Assembly: GCF_017742245.1 (NCBI RefSeq)
Contig: NZ_JAGHKO010000002.1
Span: forward strand, 310,001-374,000
DNA length: 64,000 nucleotides
Direction of reading: 5' to 3'
DNA from: Niastella soli
GTDB lineage: Bacteria; Bacteroidota; Bacteroidia; Chitinophagales; Chitinophagaceae
In this document: positions 53,159 to 63,722 of the stretch, in pieces
How the letters are laid out: each line of letters begins with the position of its first letter
Position numbering within the stretch: position 1 is the first letter of the stretch
Made by a program: the position numbers and the translations under genes
Notes under the pieces: model-generated
Database searches by the model: none
The model's input: the letters and a program-made list of their open reading frames with translations, nothing else
Told to the model about the DNA's origin: nothing

Positions 53159-56122
53159 TCAGCGAAAGCCGCCATTGATCTCCAATTCCAGTCCATGCTC
53201 TATTCCTTTTAGGTTAGCAGGCACCCCTGTTACCATCCACTTCGGTTCAGGGGCTTCTTTTAAAAAGTGATCAAAGTATTGAGTGACCCTAATGGTAAAA
53301 TCTTTACAATTTTGGGGATTAGCCATGTTATGGTTTTCATTATCATATTGCAGCATCCATACTGATTTGCCAAATCGCCGCATAGCAACAAATAGTTCCA
53401 CTGCTTGTTCCCAAGGTACAGCCCCGTCGAGTTTATTATGCATAATCAATAAAGGACTAGTTATCTTATCTACATTCATAATTGGGCTCTCCTTCATTAC
53501 CTCAAACTTTTCCCAAAAAAAAGGTTCCTGTTGTGCAGCACTCAAACGAGGCACACCAATATCTTTTATCAAGTAGAGCTGAGCGCTGATCCAATCACTT
53601 ACGCCAGCACTTGATAATGCAGCAGTAAAAAGATTGGAATGAGTTAGAATGTAATTTGTGTATCCACCTGCCCGGCTATGACCGCAAATGCCTATCCTTT
53701 TGGAATTCACATAAGGTAGTTTGCTGAGAAATAACGCTGCACCCTCTACTGTATTCAATGCACTGGCAGGTCTTGGCCTGCCCTGGGTAAAATAAATATC
53801 TGGAGTAAACACAAGGTAACCCCTGCTCACAAACCAAGGAATGTTTAAAAATCCATTGCCCATATAATATGGAGATGGACATTCGTTCAAAAGTTGTGAG
53901 AATTGAAAATAATAATTGATTAATACAGGATATTTCTGGGCCGGGTTAAAATTTTCTGGCTTATACAGCACCCCTTGACTAATAGTTTTATCCATCTGAG
54001 GAAAGGCAATCAATTCAGAAGTCATCCAATTATAGGCAGATTGAGGTTGTATGTTAGTCAGTCTTTTAAACTGTTTAAAATTCGTGGTAAAAAAATAATT
54101 CAGGGCATCGGTGGCTGCCTGCCGGCGAACAATCCAAACATCAGCATTTTGTGCTTTCATGGGCGTGATCATACCGGCTGCATTGTCACCATTATTTAGA
54201 ACCGAATTAGCTTCTATACTCATAAGCCAAGGTCCCATACTTAATAAAGTAGGATCCCCTTCCATATTTAAAGTTTTCTGGTAAAAGCCATTATCTCCAT
54301 TCGTTGTATTGTATGCTGTTAAAACTAACGAACCATTAGTGGAAAAAATGGGGCCGATACCATTGATATAACTTGCACTTTTATTTAACCCCCCAGTTAA
54401 TCGAAATGTAATACCATGTTTACGACCGTACCCATTGGTTACGTTAACGGGTGGCATCTTGCCAGTTAAATCCAACTGCCAGATATCATAGCTGTCATAA
54501 AGCAACACTCCTTTTTCTCCTTCCAACCAGCCAGCTATTCCGGTTCTCAAATTACTAAAACCTGGCAGGGGATCAGAAGGCTGTTCAGTACCCATGTATA
54601 CGGGGATTGTTTCCGATATATTCTTCTTTTTTCCTGTGACTATGTCATAACTGAAATAATGCCCCACTGCCTCATCAAAATAAAACAAATACTTATGGGT
54701 TGGAGAAACCGCAAGATTAGCAAATAATTGCTTCACAAGAAAAAAGCTCGAACCGCTTTTCATGGATACTAACCAAAAACTGTCTATCTCTGGCTTTTCC
54801 CAAAATCGATCTCCACAAACATCATGTTTCACCAACGCATAGTCGCCGATTACCCCTAAATATTTTCTATTCGTCGTTGACAATTGAATACTCGTACCAT
54901 TTTCTGTCCCTATCACCGCTGTATAGGTGGATATATTATTCGGATCTAATAACAATTGCTCAGATTGCAGCATGGGATCCTTGTAATTCCACACATCTAC
55001 CTGAACGGCGTTCGGATTAGATTCCCTTTTTTTCACTTGTGGCTTTAAAGAGAACATTATATATTTGCCATCACTGGTAAAATTTGGTGCCCCATGAATG
55101 TATAAATTAGATGATATTCCTGGCGATTGGTCCTTAACCTTTAGGGTAGCTCTGATCATACCTTCTTTATAGTACCAAATGGTATTGGCAACATTATCGT
55201 CCACTTTAACAGAATTTTCATTATACTTAGAGTCTGATAATTGCTGAACTAAAAAGGCGAGTTGTGAACCTGTCTTATCTAATACAAACATATCAACCCT
55301 ATTATTTCCTTCACTATCCGCCTCCCAAATCATACGTGTTTTGCCAGTCAACAGAGGAACCCACTGCAACTTAAAACGATTGTTTTGATCCGTTTCCAAT
55401 ATCATTAGCTTCCCTTTATCGTCCAGGACATACTTTACCACCGAACTAAACCTCAGTGTCACTCCAGTAATTAAATTATAAAGCAGCAATTCTTTTTCAG
55501 CACCGGTTAACTGGCAGCAAAGCCATTGGCCACTATTATCAAAAGAGTAATCAGACACTCCCCTAAAAACCATCTTCTCTTTATCCGAAAACAAGTCGTA
55601 TAGCACTAACCTTTGAACACTATCCTTATACTGCCATACCAACCATTGCCCTTTTCCTTGTTCAAACAACTTATAACCAGAAACACCAGGTATATAACGG
55701 AGTTGCATTTTTCCAAGTGTCAGAAAACAAAGACTGTCCCCTACCCTTAAAATATAGTGGCGGCTATCTCCAGAAAAACAACCTGGCTCAGCACCACAAA
55801 AAGTATATTTCCAGGTACTATCAATGGCTTGTATTACAATTGTGTAACTATTGAAAGGTTGATTTTGTATTTTATAGGTAAAATAGCGTCCATCTGGGCT
55901 TATGGCAACACCATGGAGGCTTGGTTCTACGCCATACCAATGATCTATCGCACTGAAATCAATAACAGGCTTACCTGTTTTTTCGTACATTGGAGTCCAA
56001 AGATAGTGGGTAAAGTCTTGCACTGAATACGGTATAAGATTACTATCCTGTAGAACCAGACGTTGCGCTGTTGCGCCGATATTACTTAATAAGAGTATAA
56101 GTATCAAACCCAAATATTGCAT
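53159..56122 (-). CDS. S9-family (prolyl oligopeptidase-like) peptidase
   Basis: A 987-residue exported protein: signal MQYLGLILILLLSNIGATAQ, then a long WD-like beta-propeller region (about 60-650). A C-terminal alpha/beta-hydrolase domain carries GICGHSRAGGYTNYIL with nucleophile Ser (about 812), an Asp in MHNKLDGAVPWEQ (about 898) and His in NENHNMANPQ (about 931), the Ser-Asp-His order of S9 enzymes. It should be periplasmic or outer-membrane associated and cut peptides. It follows the thioredoxin-like gene on the same strand after a 578-bp gap. With the SusC/SusD pair upstream it fits a peptide-harvesting locus. Confidence 0.88.
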   Translation of the reverse strand: MQYLGLILILLLSNIGATAQRLVLQDSNLIPYSVQDFTHYLWTPMYEKTGKPVIDFSAIDHWYGVEPSLHGVAISPDGRYFTYKIQNQPFNSYTIVIQAIDSTWKYTFCGAEPGCFSGDSRHYILRVGDSLCFLTLGKMQLRYIPGVSGYKLFEQGKGQWLVWQYKDSVQRLVLYDLFSDKEKMVFRGVSDYSFDNSGQWLCCQLTGAEKELLLYNLITGVTLRFSSVVKYVLDDKGKLMILETDQNNRFKLQWVPLLTGKTRMIWEADSEGNNRVDMFVLDKTGSQLAFLVQQLSDSKYNENSVKVDDNVANTIWYYKEGMIRATLKVKDQSPGISSNLYIHGAPNFTSDGKYIMFSLKPQVKKRESNPNAVQVDVWNYKDPMLQSEQLLLDPNNISTYTAVIGTENGTSIQLSTTNRKYLGVIGDYALVKHDVCGDRFWEKPEIDSFWLVSMKSGSSFFLVKQLFANLAVSPTHKYLFYFDEAVGHYFSYDIVTGKKKNISETIPVYMGTEQPSDPLPGFSNLRTGIAGWLEGEKGVLLYDSYDIWQLDLTGKMPPVNVTNGYGRKHGITFRLTGGLNKSASYINGIGPIFSTNGSLVLTAYNTTNGDNGFYQKTLNMEGDPTLLSMGPWLMSIEANSVLNNGDNAAGMITPMKAQNADVWIVRRQAATDALNYFFTTNFKQFKRLTNIQPQSAYNWMTSELIAFPQMDKTISQGVLYKPENFNPAQKYPVLINYYFQFSQLLNECPSPYYMGNGFLNIPWFVSRGYLVFTPDIYFTQGRPRPASALNTVEGAALFLSKLPYVNSKRIGICGHSRAGGYTNYILTHSNLFTAALSSAGVSDWISAQLYLIKDIGVPRLSAAQQEPFFWEKFEVMKESPIMNVDKITSPLLIMHNKLDGAVPWEQAVELFVAMRRFGKSVWMLQYDNENHNMANPQNCKDFTIRVTQYFDHFLKEAPEPKWMVTGVPANLKGIEHGLELEINGGFR

Positions 56123-56700
56123 AAAATGTTGCTTTACGATTTTTTGCCATTGGTTGTAATTAATAACACGAACAATGTAGTTTTTCTACAGACTCAATTC
56201 ATTTAATTTACGAAAAAGCATTTAATTCCTGTATGTTATTTCTTAATATTTTGTATTTAAGGGAAATCTATCTTTGATAAATATTGTATCATTTCCTCGA
56301 ATGTAAAATATCGATTATCTTACCATCCGTTCCTCCATTTCATTTGTAACAATCTGCATAGTTTTTCCTGTAGATTACTTATAAAACATAAGATTATTTT
56401 CTTAGATATGAGGCGTTCAAGCTGATTAGTTAGATAAGAACTGTTTGGTTTTTAAAGCAATCACTTCGTAGGATTCGACAGCCATTCGCCTGGCCATGAA
56501 CGGGGGAAGTTATTGAAAACACCCTTTCCAATTGGGTTTAACTTTCTATATACTTAAAGGCAAGCTTTTCCAATACAGAAGTAATGCTCTTAAATACTCA
56601 TTAACTGGAACTATGTTTGCCAACACCCTAGTTTAATTACTAACCATAGTGAATGGATTCGCACGATAGTTACTGCTAACATTCTAAAACAGCTTCATTA
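56123..56700. other. AT-rich gap, no gene
   Basis: No gene, repeat or RNA signature seen in this 578-bp gap between the S9 and thioredoxin-fold genes. Its length suggests an independent promoter for the S9 gene. Confidence 0.45.
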
Positions 56701-58098
56701 CTATTGAGCAGTCTTCCCAACCTGTCCAAGCCATGTTGGTTCTCCCCTTTTCATTTTTTCCAAATTTTTAACATATTCTTCTATCTGTTGATCCCATTTC
56801 ATTTCCAAAGCACCTTGTAATGCTTTTTCCTCCCATTCAATTGCCTCTCTTACTTTTCCCAATTTATATAGTAAATTAGCGTAGGTATCTATGTATGCGC
56901 ATTCATTAGTTAACATTACTAATTTTCTCATAATCCAGGTTGCTTTTTCAAGAGTTGTCTTATCTGTAGCGCGCTCAAAAACACGCACCCAACAATAAAT
57001 ATTTATTGAACTTGCATAATAAGGACTGTTTCGATGCACTTGCGAAGTATCCAGACCATATAATTCTAAATAATGGAAATAATATTTCAAAAAAGCTGGG
57101 TCGTTTTGTTTTGTATCATACCAATTAATTCGAGCATCCAATAAACTTCTTTTCGCATACTCCCTATTGAAGCTTTTACGGATAGACTGATATAGAGCCT
57201 TCCAATCTGCCTCCGTAGAATCCACTTTACTACCAAAAATCCGTGCTGGCACAAATCCATAATGCTTATAAAACGGCATTACTATTTCTACATTGACTGT
57301 ATTCTCAACAACCCTTGCGGCAAATCCATTTTGATTCATCACTGCATCAGCGCGTCGACCGTTTGGATAAAACAAACTGAAAAAGGGCGAAGTTTTAGCG
57401 ATATAAGTGGATGCCAAAAATTCCAAATTTTCCCTTGTATAAAGTTCTTCTTTGCTAAGACCAGTCAAAAATTGTTTATAATCATGAGCAACAGCGTTCG
57501 CCATATCCAACTCATCTAACTCCAGAGCCTTTTTTCGCATATAAGGCATTTGCCGAAAATCCTTTTTATTTTCTTTATAATTTTCTGCCATTTTATAAAA
57601 GTCCTCATTCGGATCTACGTATACACGATCAGGCTGCAATGCAATTTGAGCTGTATTTATAAACTCTGCTACCGATTGAAAACCGAGTTCGTTGTGTACC
57701 CAAAGCCCTTGTGGCGACAGAAATATATAGGTGGGGAATCCCTTTACTCTGTATTCTTTTTCAAGAATAGCCACATCATCATACCATCGTTTGATGTCTT
57801 CATTGTCTTTTTCAGTTTTATCAAACTGCACTTTTATTGAAATAAACTTCTGATTGAAAAGCTGTCCAACCGTATCATTAATGTAAACTTTTTTCTCCAT
57901 TTGCTTGCATGGCCCACACCAGGTAGCAAAGCAATCTAGAAAAATATATTTATTCTCTATTTTTGCCTTTTCCTTTACCTGTTGCCACGTAAGACCAGTA
58001 GTCCATTGTATTCCACGCTGGGACGCATCTTCTTGGGCATTTATTGTAGATGCTATAAATAACATCATTAAGCATAATGATCGTTTGATGCTTCTCAT
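56701..58098 (-). CDS. Exported thioredoxin-fold protein
   Basis: A 465-residue exported protein (signal MRSIKRSLCLMMLFIASTINAQ). A thioredoxin domain lies near residues 30-160, with active site FATWCGPCKQM (CGPC near 62-65) and VKGFPTYIFLSPQG containing the cis-Pro. A long C-terminal alpha-helical part (about 200-465; WEEKALQGALEMKWDQQIEEYVKNLEKMK) follows and may be a TPR-like binding region. CGPC is a reductase-type active site. It is upstream of the S9 peptidase and downstream of SusD on the same strand. Confidence 0.85.
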   Translation of the reverse strand: MRSIKRSLCLMMLFIASTINAQEDASQRGIQWTTGLTWQQVKEKAKIENKYIFLDCFATWCGPCKQMEKKVYINDTVGQLFNQKFISIKVQFDKTEKDNEDIKRWYDDVAILEKEYRVKGFPTYIFLSPQGLWVHNELGFQSVAEFINTAQIALQPDRVYVDPNEDFYKMAENYKENKKDFRQMPYMRKKALELDELDMANAVAHDYKQFLTGLSKEELYTRENLEFLASTYIAKTSPFFSLFYPNGRRADAVMNQNGFAARVVENTVNVEIVMPFYKHYGFVPARIFGSKVDSTEADWKALYQSIRKSFNREYAKRSLLDARINWYDTKQNDPAFLKYYFHYLELYGLDTSQVHRNSPYYASSINIYCWVRVFERATDKTTLEKATWIMRKLVMLTNECAYIDTYANLLYKLGKVREAIEWEEKALQGALEMKWDQQIEEYVKNLEKMKRGEPTWLGQVGKTAQ

Positions 58099-58656
58099 AT
58101 TTTTTATTTTTTTCCTGGTTAATTAATGGCTGGAATAAAGAATTCCTAAAGAGATAATGACTTTGCGTCGGCGAATTAAATGACCATTTTCTGCTACTCT
58201 TTAAAAGCGAGAGAAATGACCTATTGGAAGAGCCAGCTTCACAATCTTTTCAACTCACTCAAATATCTTTGTTGTCTGTTGCAATTTATTTATCCAAATC
58301 ATATCCATTCCATATTTATCGGGCACCTTAAAATCCAACTCACTGTTAATTAATAGAAAGGGTATCAAACAGCATCAATTGCAACACAAGTATGGCTCTG
58401 ATAAATATCGAGATAAAAAGAATGAACGTTGGGCACAAATCATCATGTTTGTGCTTAGAAACAAGACATTTTCGCACTTCGTGATCAAACTTGTGTTTTT
58501 ACAGTTTTCGTCTATGATTGAAAACGGGATAGCAGCTAAAGGTTGTATAAGGCTGGCCCTGAAAACGCATCCGACGGACCTATCATTATCACTTACAGAG
58601 CATTGAGACAGCCAGTATCAAAGAACTAATTTAATTGGTGCATTATTCAGGGGGAT
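58099..58656. other. Gap with a possible gene end
   Basis: On the minus strand a 37-residue open end reads LLINSELDFKVPDKYGMDMI... and stops at about 58255. It is the best candidate for a gene remnant, but no family is recognised. A 75-codon plus-strand frame at 58379 looks spurious. Confidence 0.35.
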
Positions 58657-60159
58657 TCAGTACCCTGCATTTTGTATAAGATTCGGTGCATGCTGCAGTT
58701 CACTTAATGGTAATGGATATAATTGATCTGTTGATTGCCAAATTCCACCTTTAAGTATAGTGACTTGGTTCATTATCGTATCCACATACTCAGTCCTTTT
58801 GAGGTCAAACCAGCGATGACCAAATTCTGTAAATAATTCCACCTGGCGTTCATGAAGAATCGCGGCCAGTAACGATGTTATATCATTAGCAGTTGTATTT
58901 TCTAACCCTGATCTTCTGCGAATGCTATTCAAATCACTTTGAGAACCACTGATATTACCCTGCTGAGCCCTTGCCTCAGCCCTGATTAGCAATTGTTCTC
59001 CAAGTCTAAGCAGCATCAGATATTCTTTCATATCGGCAGTGGAAGCGGTGGAAGGATCGAAAACAGGATTATACTTATATTTATTCGGAAAATAATAAAT
59101 TGTACCACTGACTATAATACTATCAACCCAATTTCCATTGAGTCTGCGTTGATCATCTGATTCAAAGCTGCTCAGCAATCGTGGACTTAAGAATATTCCC
59201 TTTTCAGCTCCTCCTATCGGCCCATTTGGTATCAACATATATGTTACAGATTCTTGGGTATTGTATCCAATATCAGTTGGTTGTAATTGCCAGATTGCTT
59301 CTGTACTATTTTTCAAAAAAACATTTGCCAATTCTGGCAAAGTAAACAAAGTGCTATTGTTGATTACTTCAGTAGCCTCTGCCTCAGCAGAGGCATATTT
59401 CTCAGTATACAAATAAGTTCTTGCTAGCAAAGCCGCCGCTGCCCATTTAGTGGGCCTTATCCTTTCATTGGAACTTTCTTGTAAAGTGGCATTAAGAAAA
59501 TTATTGGAAAGAAGGCCTTTCGCTTCATTTAAGTCGGCAATTATCTGCTGATACACCTGTGATTTAGGACTTCTGGCTAATGTTGCATTTACCTTATAAT
59601 CGGTTGACAATACCAATGGTACATCTCCGAAAAGATTGACTAGATAAAAATAAACAAATGCACGTAGTAGTATGGCCTCACCAAGCAATTGCTCTTTAAC
59701 GGATGGTGTCAAAGTTTTTGAAACAGTTAACCCTTCTATAGCAGCATTGCATCGGAACACATAATTGTATAATGGCGCCCAAGTTTCGAAACCAGCGACT
59801 GTTGCACCGGTAACAACTAATTCATTTTGGTAATATTTTTTCAATGATTCATCTGCAAAGACATCATATAAAACAAGTTCATCGGAAGATAAGCCTGTAT
59901 AAAAAGATATGCTTCTCGCACCCGAAAAAACTTTAGAAGCGGCACTCATATCAAGATAGATACCATTGAGGACTGCAATTGCGGTTGCATCTTCTGTGTA
60001 AACATTGCTTCCTGTAACAGCAAAATTAGGGGTCGGTATATCTACCAGTTTTTCACAATTGGTTTGAATTATGGATACACAGCCAATAAAGACGACTTTG
60101 ACAAAACTATTAACATTGACATCACGCCATTGGCTTATTATACTTTTATTTAAATGCAT
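58657..60159 (-). CDS. RagB/SusD-family nutrient-binding lipoprotein
   Basis: A 500-residue SusD-like protein. A hydrophobic segment precedes a candidate lipobox Cys (IIQTNC near residue 35). The family pattern includes LNGIYLDMSAAS, NAAIEGLT, KEQLLGEAILLRAFVYFYLVNLFGDVPLV (about 160-190), GEQLLIRAEARAQQGNISGSQSDLNSIRRRSG near 390-425, and LHERQVELFTEFGHRWFDLKR. SusD proteins cap the SusC channel and bind the imported ligand. It begins 50 bp after the SusC stop, so SusC and SusD are one operon. Confidence 0.95.
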   Translation of the reverse strand: MHLNKSIISQWRDVNVNSFVKVVFIGCVSIIQTNCEKLVDIPTPNFAVTGSNVYTEDATAIAVLNGIYLDMSAASKVFSGARSISFYTGLSSDELVLYDVFADESLKKYYQNELVVTGATVAGFETWAPLYNYVFRCNAAIEGLTVSKTLTPSVKEQLLGEAILLRAFVYFYLVNLFGDVPLVLSTDYKVNATLARSPKSQVYQQIIADLNEAKGLLSNNFLNATLQESSNERIRPTKWAAAALLARTYLYTEKYASAEAEATEVINNSTLFTLPELANVFLKNSTEAIWQLQPTDIGYNTQESVTYMLIPNGPIGGAEKGIFLSPRLLSSFESDDQRRLNGNWVDSIIVSGTIYYFPNKYKYNPVFDPSTASTADMKEYLMLLRLGEQLLIRAEARAQQGNISGSQSDLNSIRRRSGLENTTANDITSLLAAILHERQVELFTEFGHRWFDLKRTEYVDTIMNQVTILKGGIWQSTDQLYPLPLSELQHAPNLIQNAGY

Positions 60160-60209
60160 AAATTTAATTTTGTAGTCAAACGTTACATCTTACTCCCCTA
60201 TTTGCCACG

Positions 60210-63200
60210 CTACAATCCTATTTTAAGTCCTGCCACCAACATACGTAGCGGTGGCAATGCAGACGCATTTTGATTTTCAGGATCCAATCCCGAATAATTG
60301 GTAAATGTGAGTAAATTTTGCCCCTGACAATAGATTTGTATATCGCGAATCTTACTTGATTGTTTCCACGTAATAGGCAATCGCCATGACAGGAAAAAGT
60401 TTCTTAATCGGATATAAGAGGCATCATACGAATAACCCGCATCACTACCTGAAGCCAAATAGAAAGGAAACGAAAATAAAGGATCAGTAGTAAATTTTCC
60501 CATAACATTATTATCTCCAGATTTCCGCCAACGATCTAACGCAGAGGCAGGCTGGTTACTTAACATTCTGATAAAGGCACCAGGTGCAAGCATTCCATTA
60601 TCATAAAACAATGCCCTTTTTCCCAACTGATGCACGAATTGAAAAAGAAAGCTGAGCTCTAGGCCTTTATACTGGATTACATTCTGAATACCTCCAAAAT
60701 ACCGAGGAGATGGAGAACGTAGAATATAAAAATCTTTATCAAAATCAGGAGTTGAAGTAGCATTACCATTAACGTCAATAACATGAGGTTCACCAGTTGC
60801 TGGATCAACTCCCGAATAATGAAAAAGTTTAATTATTCCAAGGGGCTGCCCCACTATGACGCCATCAAATCCTGAGGCATAACTGGATTCTGCGATATTT
60901 GGAAAAGAGATTAGCTTATTTTGGGGGATGGTAAGATTAAAGCTGCTTGTCCAGTTCCAGGTTTTAGATTTAATATTTGTTGTATTTAACGAAAACTCCA
61001 AACTGGTGTTTTGTACAATTGCTGGAAAATTACTAAGTATATTGCTAACGCCAGTTATAGTTGGCAAGGTATACGGTAAGAGTTGGTTAGAAGATCTATT
61101 GAGAACATAAGTAAAATTCAAAATCATTCGATCGTTCAAAAATCCAAGGTCTATTCCTACCTGCCATTTTTTAGTTTCTTCCCATTGTAGGTAAGGATTA
61201 GGCAAGGTAAATGTTGACAGATTTGCTGTACCTTGATATGGAATGGGTGCAGGAGAGCTAAAATAAAGATTTAAATATGAATAATCGCCAATTTGATCAT
61301 TACCCGTAGTACCATAGCTACCTCTTAACTTGCCAAAACTAAGGAATGGTATCGCTTTCTGAATAAATTTTTCATTGCTAAATATCCAACCTATTCCGAC
61401 ACTAGCAAAATTATGGAATCGGTTCTTCTCTCCAAAGCGACTGCTACCATCCCTTCTGGCGTTTAAATTAATTAGGTATTTATTATTCCATTTTAAGTTT
61501 AATCGCCCGAACAGAGCATTATACTTGTATAAAACATTAGAATTGCTTCTTGAATCTATGGATACTGCTGATAAAATATTGCCAAGTACAAGATTGCTGG
61601 GATAGCCACTGCCAGATATTTCAAATGACTCATCATTATTTTCTTGAATCGTGGCGCCCACGAGTGTTTCAATTTGTGCATTTTTAAAATTTCTAGTATA
61701 AGAAACCTGGGGTTCTATTATCCAAGTGCTGTGTGTTGAATAAGTATGTTGAGCTTGCCTTACTGAGTTTGGCCTACTTTCTGGCGGATAAAATTCGATT
61801 GGAGTTGATACAAAAGAATTGGTTTGCATATTAAAATAACCAAAACTGCTCTTGGCCTCCAAGCCAGGCAGAAGCGTATAACTAAGTAACGCATTACTTA
61901 CAAGATTTCGCGTATTATGGGTATAATTCCTATATAAACTGTAAACCATAGGATTTTCCCAAGTCGACTTTCCTTCACTGTTTGGCTGCCAGTTTAGAGT
62001 ACCATCTGCTTTATAAAGTGCAGGGGCCACTGGTTCAATCAAAATGGCTCTTTGTGTAAGATCTACACCTGGCAATTTATTTTCATCCACCATATACATA
62101 CCAGATAACTGAGCAGTGAAGCGACGGTTCGATGACAATCCCTTTACATTAAAGTGTACAGATCCCTTTTGATCATCCAAATCACCAGGAAAGACATCAG
62201 TCGTTCGGTTATATATTGCACCTATAAGGTATTGTATGGTTTCTACACCGCCTGCTACAGAAGCACTGATATTTGTATATTGTGCTGTTCCGCCTATTAA
62301 TTGCTTTTGCCAATCGGTGTATCTGCTTGTATCCCATAGCTTCAAATCATAGTATTCAGAAGTAGAAGGAATGGTATTTAGATCAATCCCATCATTACTC
62401 AGAGCTTCATACCGCATATCCAGATATTGCCGGCGATTCATCATCTTCGCTTTGCGTGTAATTTGTCCCCAACCTTGTTGAAAATTAATATCAATTTTTG
62501 CTTTACCAACTTTCCCACTTTTGGTTGTAATGATGATAGCACCGTTGGCAGCCCTCGAACCATATATAGCAGTGGCATCGGCATCCTTCAATACATCAAT
62601 AGACTCTATATCCATTGGATTTAAATAACTCAAAGGGCTGGCACCTGTAGGACCACCACCCGAGACAGGAGTACCATTACGGTCTTGGGGTAAAATAGCA
62701 GGATACGGAAGCCCGTCAATTATGATAAGAGGCTCATTACGGGCATCCACAATGCTATTCTGCCCCTGTATACGTATTTTTACAGCACCATTCGAAAGAC
62801 CAGTAGTTTGTATAATTACTACACCTGGGACACGTCCCTCTAATGCTAGCAAAGGATTTTGTACCGGTTGTTTTTCAATATCAGCCGCTTTCACTGTATA
62901 AACATTACCCGTTGTAAAGCGGCGGCTAGTGGCACCATATGCAATCACCTGCGCTTCGTCCAGATTACCCACGGCTATCTTTAGTTTAACTGAAAGAAAG
63001 TCCTTATTCTTAACTATTATTTCCTGCCGGTCAAACCCAATGGAAGAGATCAGCAACACCGCATTCTCCGACACATCCCGTAATACAAATTCCCCTCGCA
63101 AATTTGTCGTGGTACCCTTACTGGTCCCTTTCACCATAACATTCACATTCTGCGCCGGCATGCCATTCTCATCTGTTATAACACCCCGCACTTCGCCAAT

Positions 63201-63539
63201 GGGATCTTTTGTAAATGATGGCGTTGCTAACTTAACAGACTCTTCCCTCCTCGGCCGAATAATAACCATATGCTCATTTACTTCATAATCCAACCTATCT
63301 CCCTTAAAAACCAAATCAAGTACCTGCTGAATAGGCGCATTTTTCACAACTACAGTAACCTTCGGTGCTCCTTCCAACAACTGAGAAGTGTACAAGAATT
63401 TGTAGTCGCTCTGTTGCTGTATTTTCTTAAGCACCTTCTCTATCGGAACGTCCCGCTCCGATAAGGTGATCCCCTGCCCCAACCCTGTAGCATGGATCTG
63501 AAGACATGCTCCTAGAATTAAAATAGCAGTAAGTTTCAT
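60210..63539 (-). CDS. SusC/RagA-family TonB-dependent outer-membrane transporter
   Basis: With the chosen start at ATG 63539 the protein has 1109 residues and a signal peptide MKLTAILILGACLQIHATG; the frame stays open upstream to TTG 63722, with ATGs at 63707 and 63563, so a longer start is possible. Domains: an STN domain (LSERDVPIEKVLKKIQQQ), a CarboxypepD_reg domain (EVRGVITDENGMPAQNVNVM), a TonB plug (GRVPGVVIIQ...IRIQGQNSI) and a 22-strand barrel to the end. STN-bearing SusC proteins are usually coupled to FecR/ECF-sigma signalling, but no such gene is visible in the window, so it may lie beyond the right edge. Imports a large ligand, possibly a peptide as in RagA. Confidence 0.95.
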   Translation of the reverse strand: MKLTAILILGACLQIHATGLGQGITLSERDVPIEKVLKKIQQQSDYKFLYTSQLLEGAPKVTVVVKNAPIQQVLDLVFKGDRLDYEVNEHMVIIRPRREESVKLATPSFTKDPIGEVRGVITDENGMPAQNVNVMVKGTSKGTTTNLRGEFVLRDVSENAVLLISSIGFDRQEIIVKNKDFLSVKLKIAVGNLDEAQVIAYGATSRRFTTGNVYTVKAADIEKQPVQNPLLALEGRVPGVVIIQTTGLSNGAVKIRIQGQNSIVDARNEPLIIIDGLPYPAILPQDRNGTPVSGGGPTGASPLSYLNPMDIESIDVLKDADATAIYGSRAANGAIIITTKSGKVGKAKIDINFQQGWGQITRKAKMMNRRQYLDMRYEALSNDGIDLNTIPSTSEYYDLKLWDTSRYTDWQKQLIGGTAQYTNISASVAGGVETIQYLIGAIYNRTTDVFPGDLDDQKGSVHFNVKGLSSNRRFTAQLSGMYMVDENKLPGVDLTQRAILIEPVAPALYKADGTLNWQPNSEGKSTWENPMVYSLYRNYTHNTRNLVSNALLSYTLLPGLEAKSSFGYFNMQTNSFVSTPIEFYPPESRPNSVRQAQHTYSTHSTWIIEPQVSYTRNFKNAQIETLVGATIQENNDESFEISGSGYPSNLVLGNILSAVSIDSRSNSNVLYKYNALFGRLNLKWNNKYLINLNARRDGSSRFGEKNRFHNFASVGIGWIFSNEKFIQKAIPFLSFGKLRGSYGTTGNDQIGDYSYLNLYFSSPAPIPYQGTANLSTFTLPNPYLQWEETKKWQVGIDLGFLNDRMILNFTYVLNRSSNQLLPYTLPTITGVSNILSNFPAIVQNTSLEFSLNTTNIKSKTWNWTSSFNLTIPQNKLISFPNIAESSYASGFDGVIVGQPLGIIKLFHYSGVDPATGEPHVIDVNGNATSTPDFDKDFYILRSPSPRYFGGIQNVIQYKGLELSFLFQFVHQLGKRALFYDNGMLAPGAFIRMLSNQPASALDRWRKSGDNNVMGKFTTDPLFSFPFYLASGSDAGYSYDASYIRLRNFFLSWRLPITWKQSSKIRDIQIYCQGQNLLTFTNYSGLDPENQNASALPPLRMLVAGLKIGL

Positions 63540-63722
63540 AATTCTACCTGCTTGCCGCAGCATTTTGGTGGTGCCGGCCACAGCACCTGGTTTAGTCGCC
63601 TTATTGCCTATGGCAGACAATAATGACACTAGTTTGCAAACAATAATTTGCATAACTTTGGGTTGAATGTTAACAATGTAATGCCTTAGAAACTTGCAGG
63701 TTGACATTTTAAAAGCCGGCAA

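Noticed and set aside
58379-58606. A 75-codon plus-strand frame
   Set aside because: It is isolated between minus-strand genes of one locus and shows no domain or signal.
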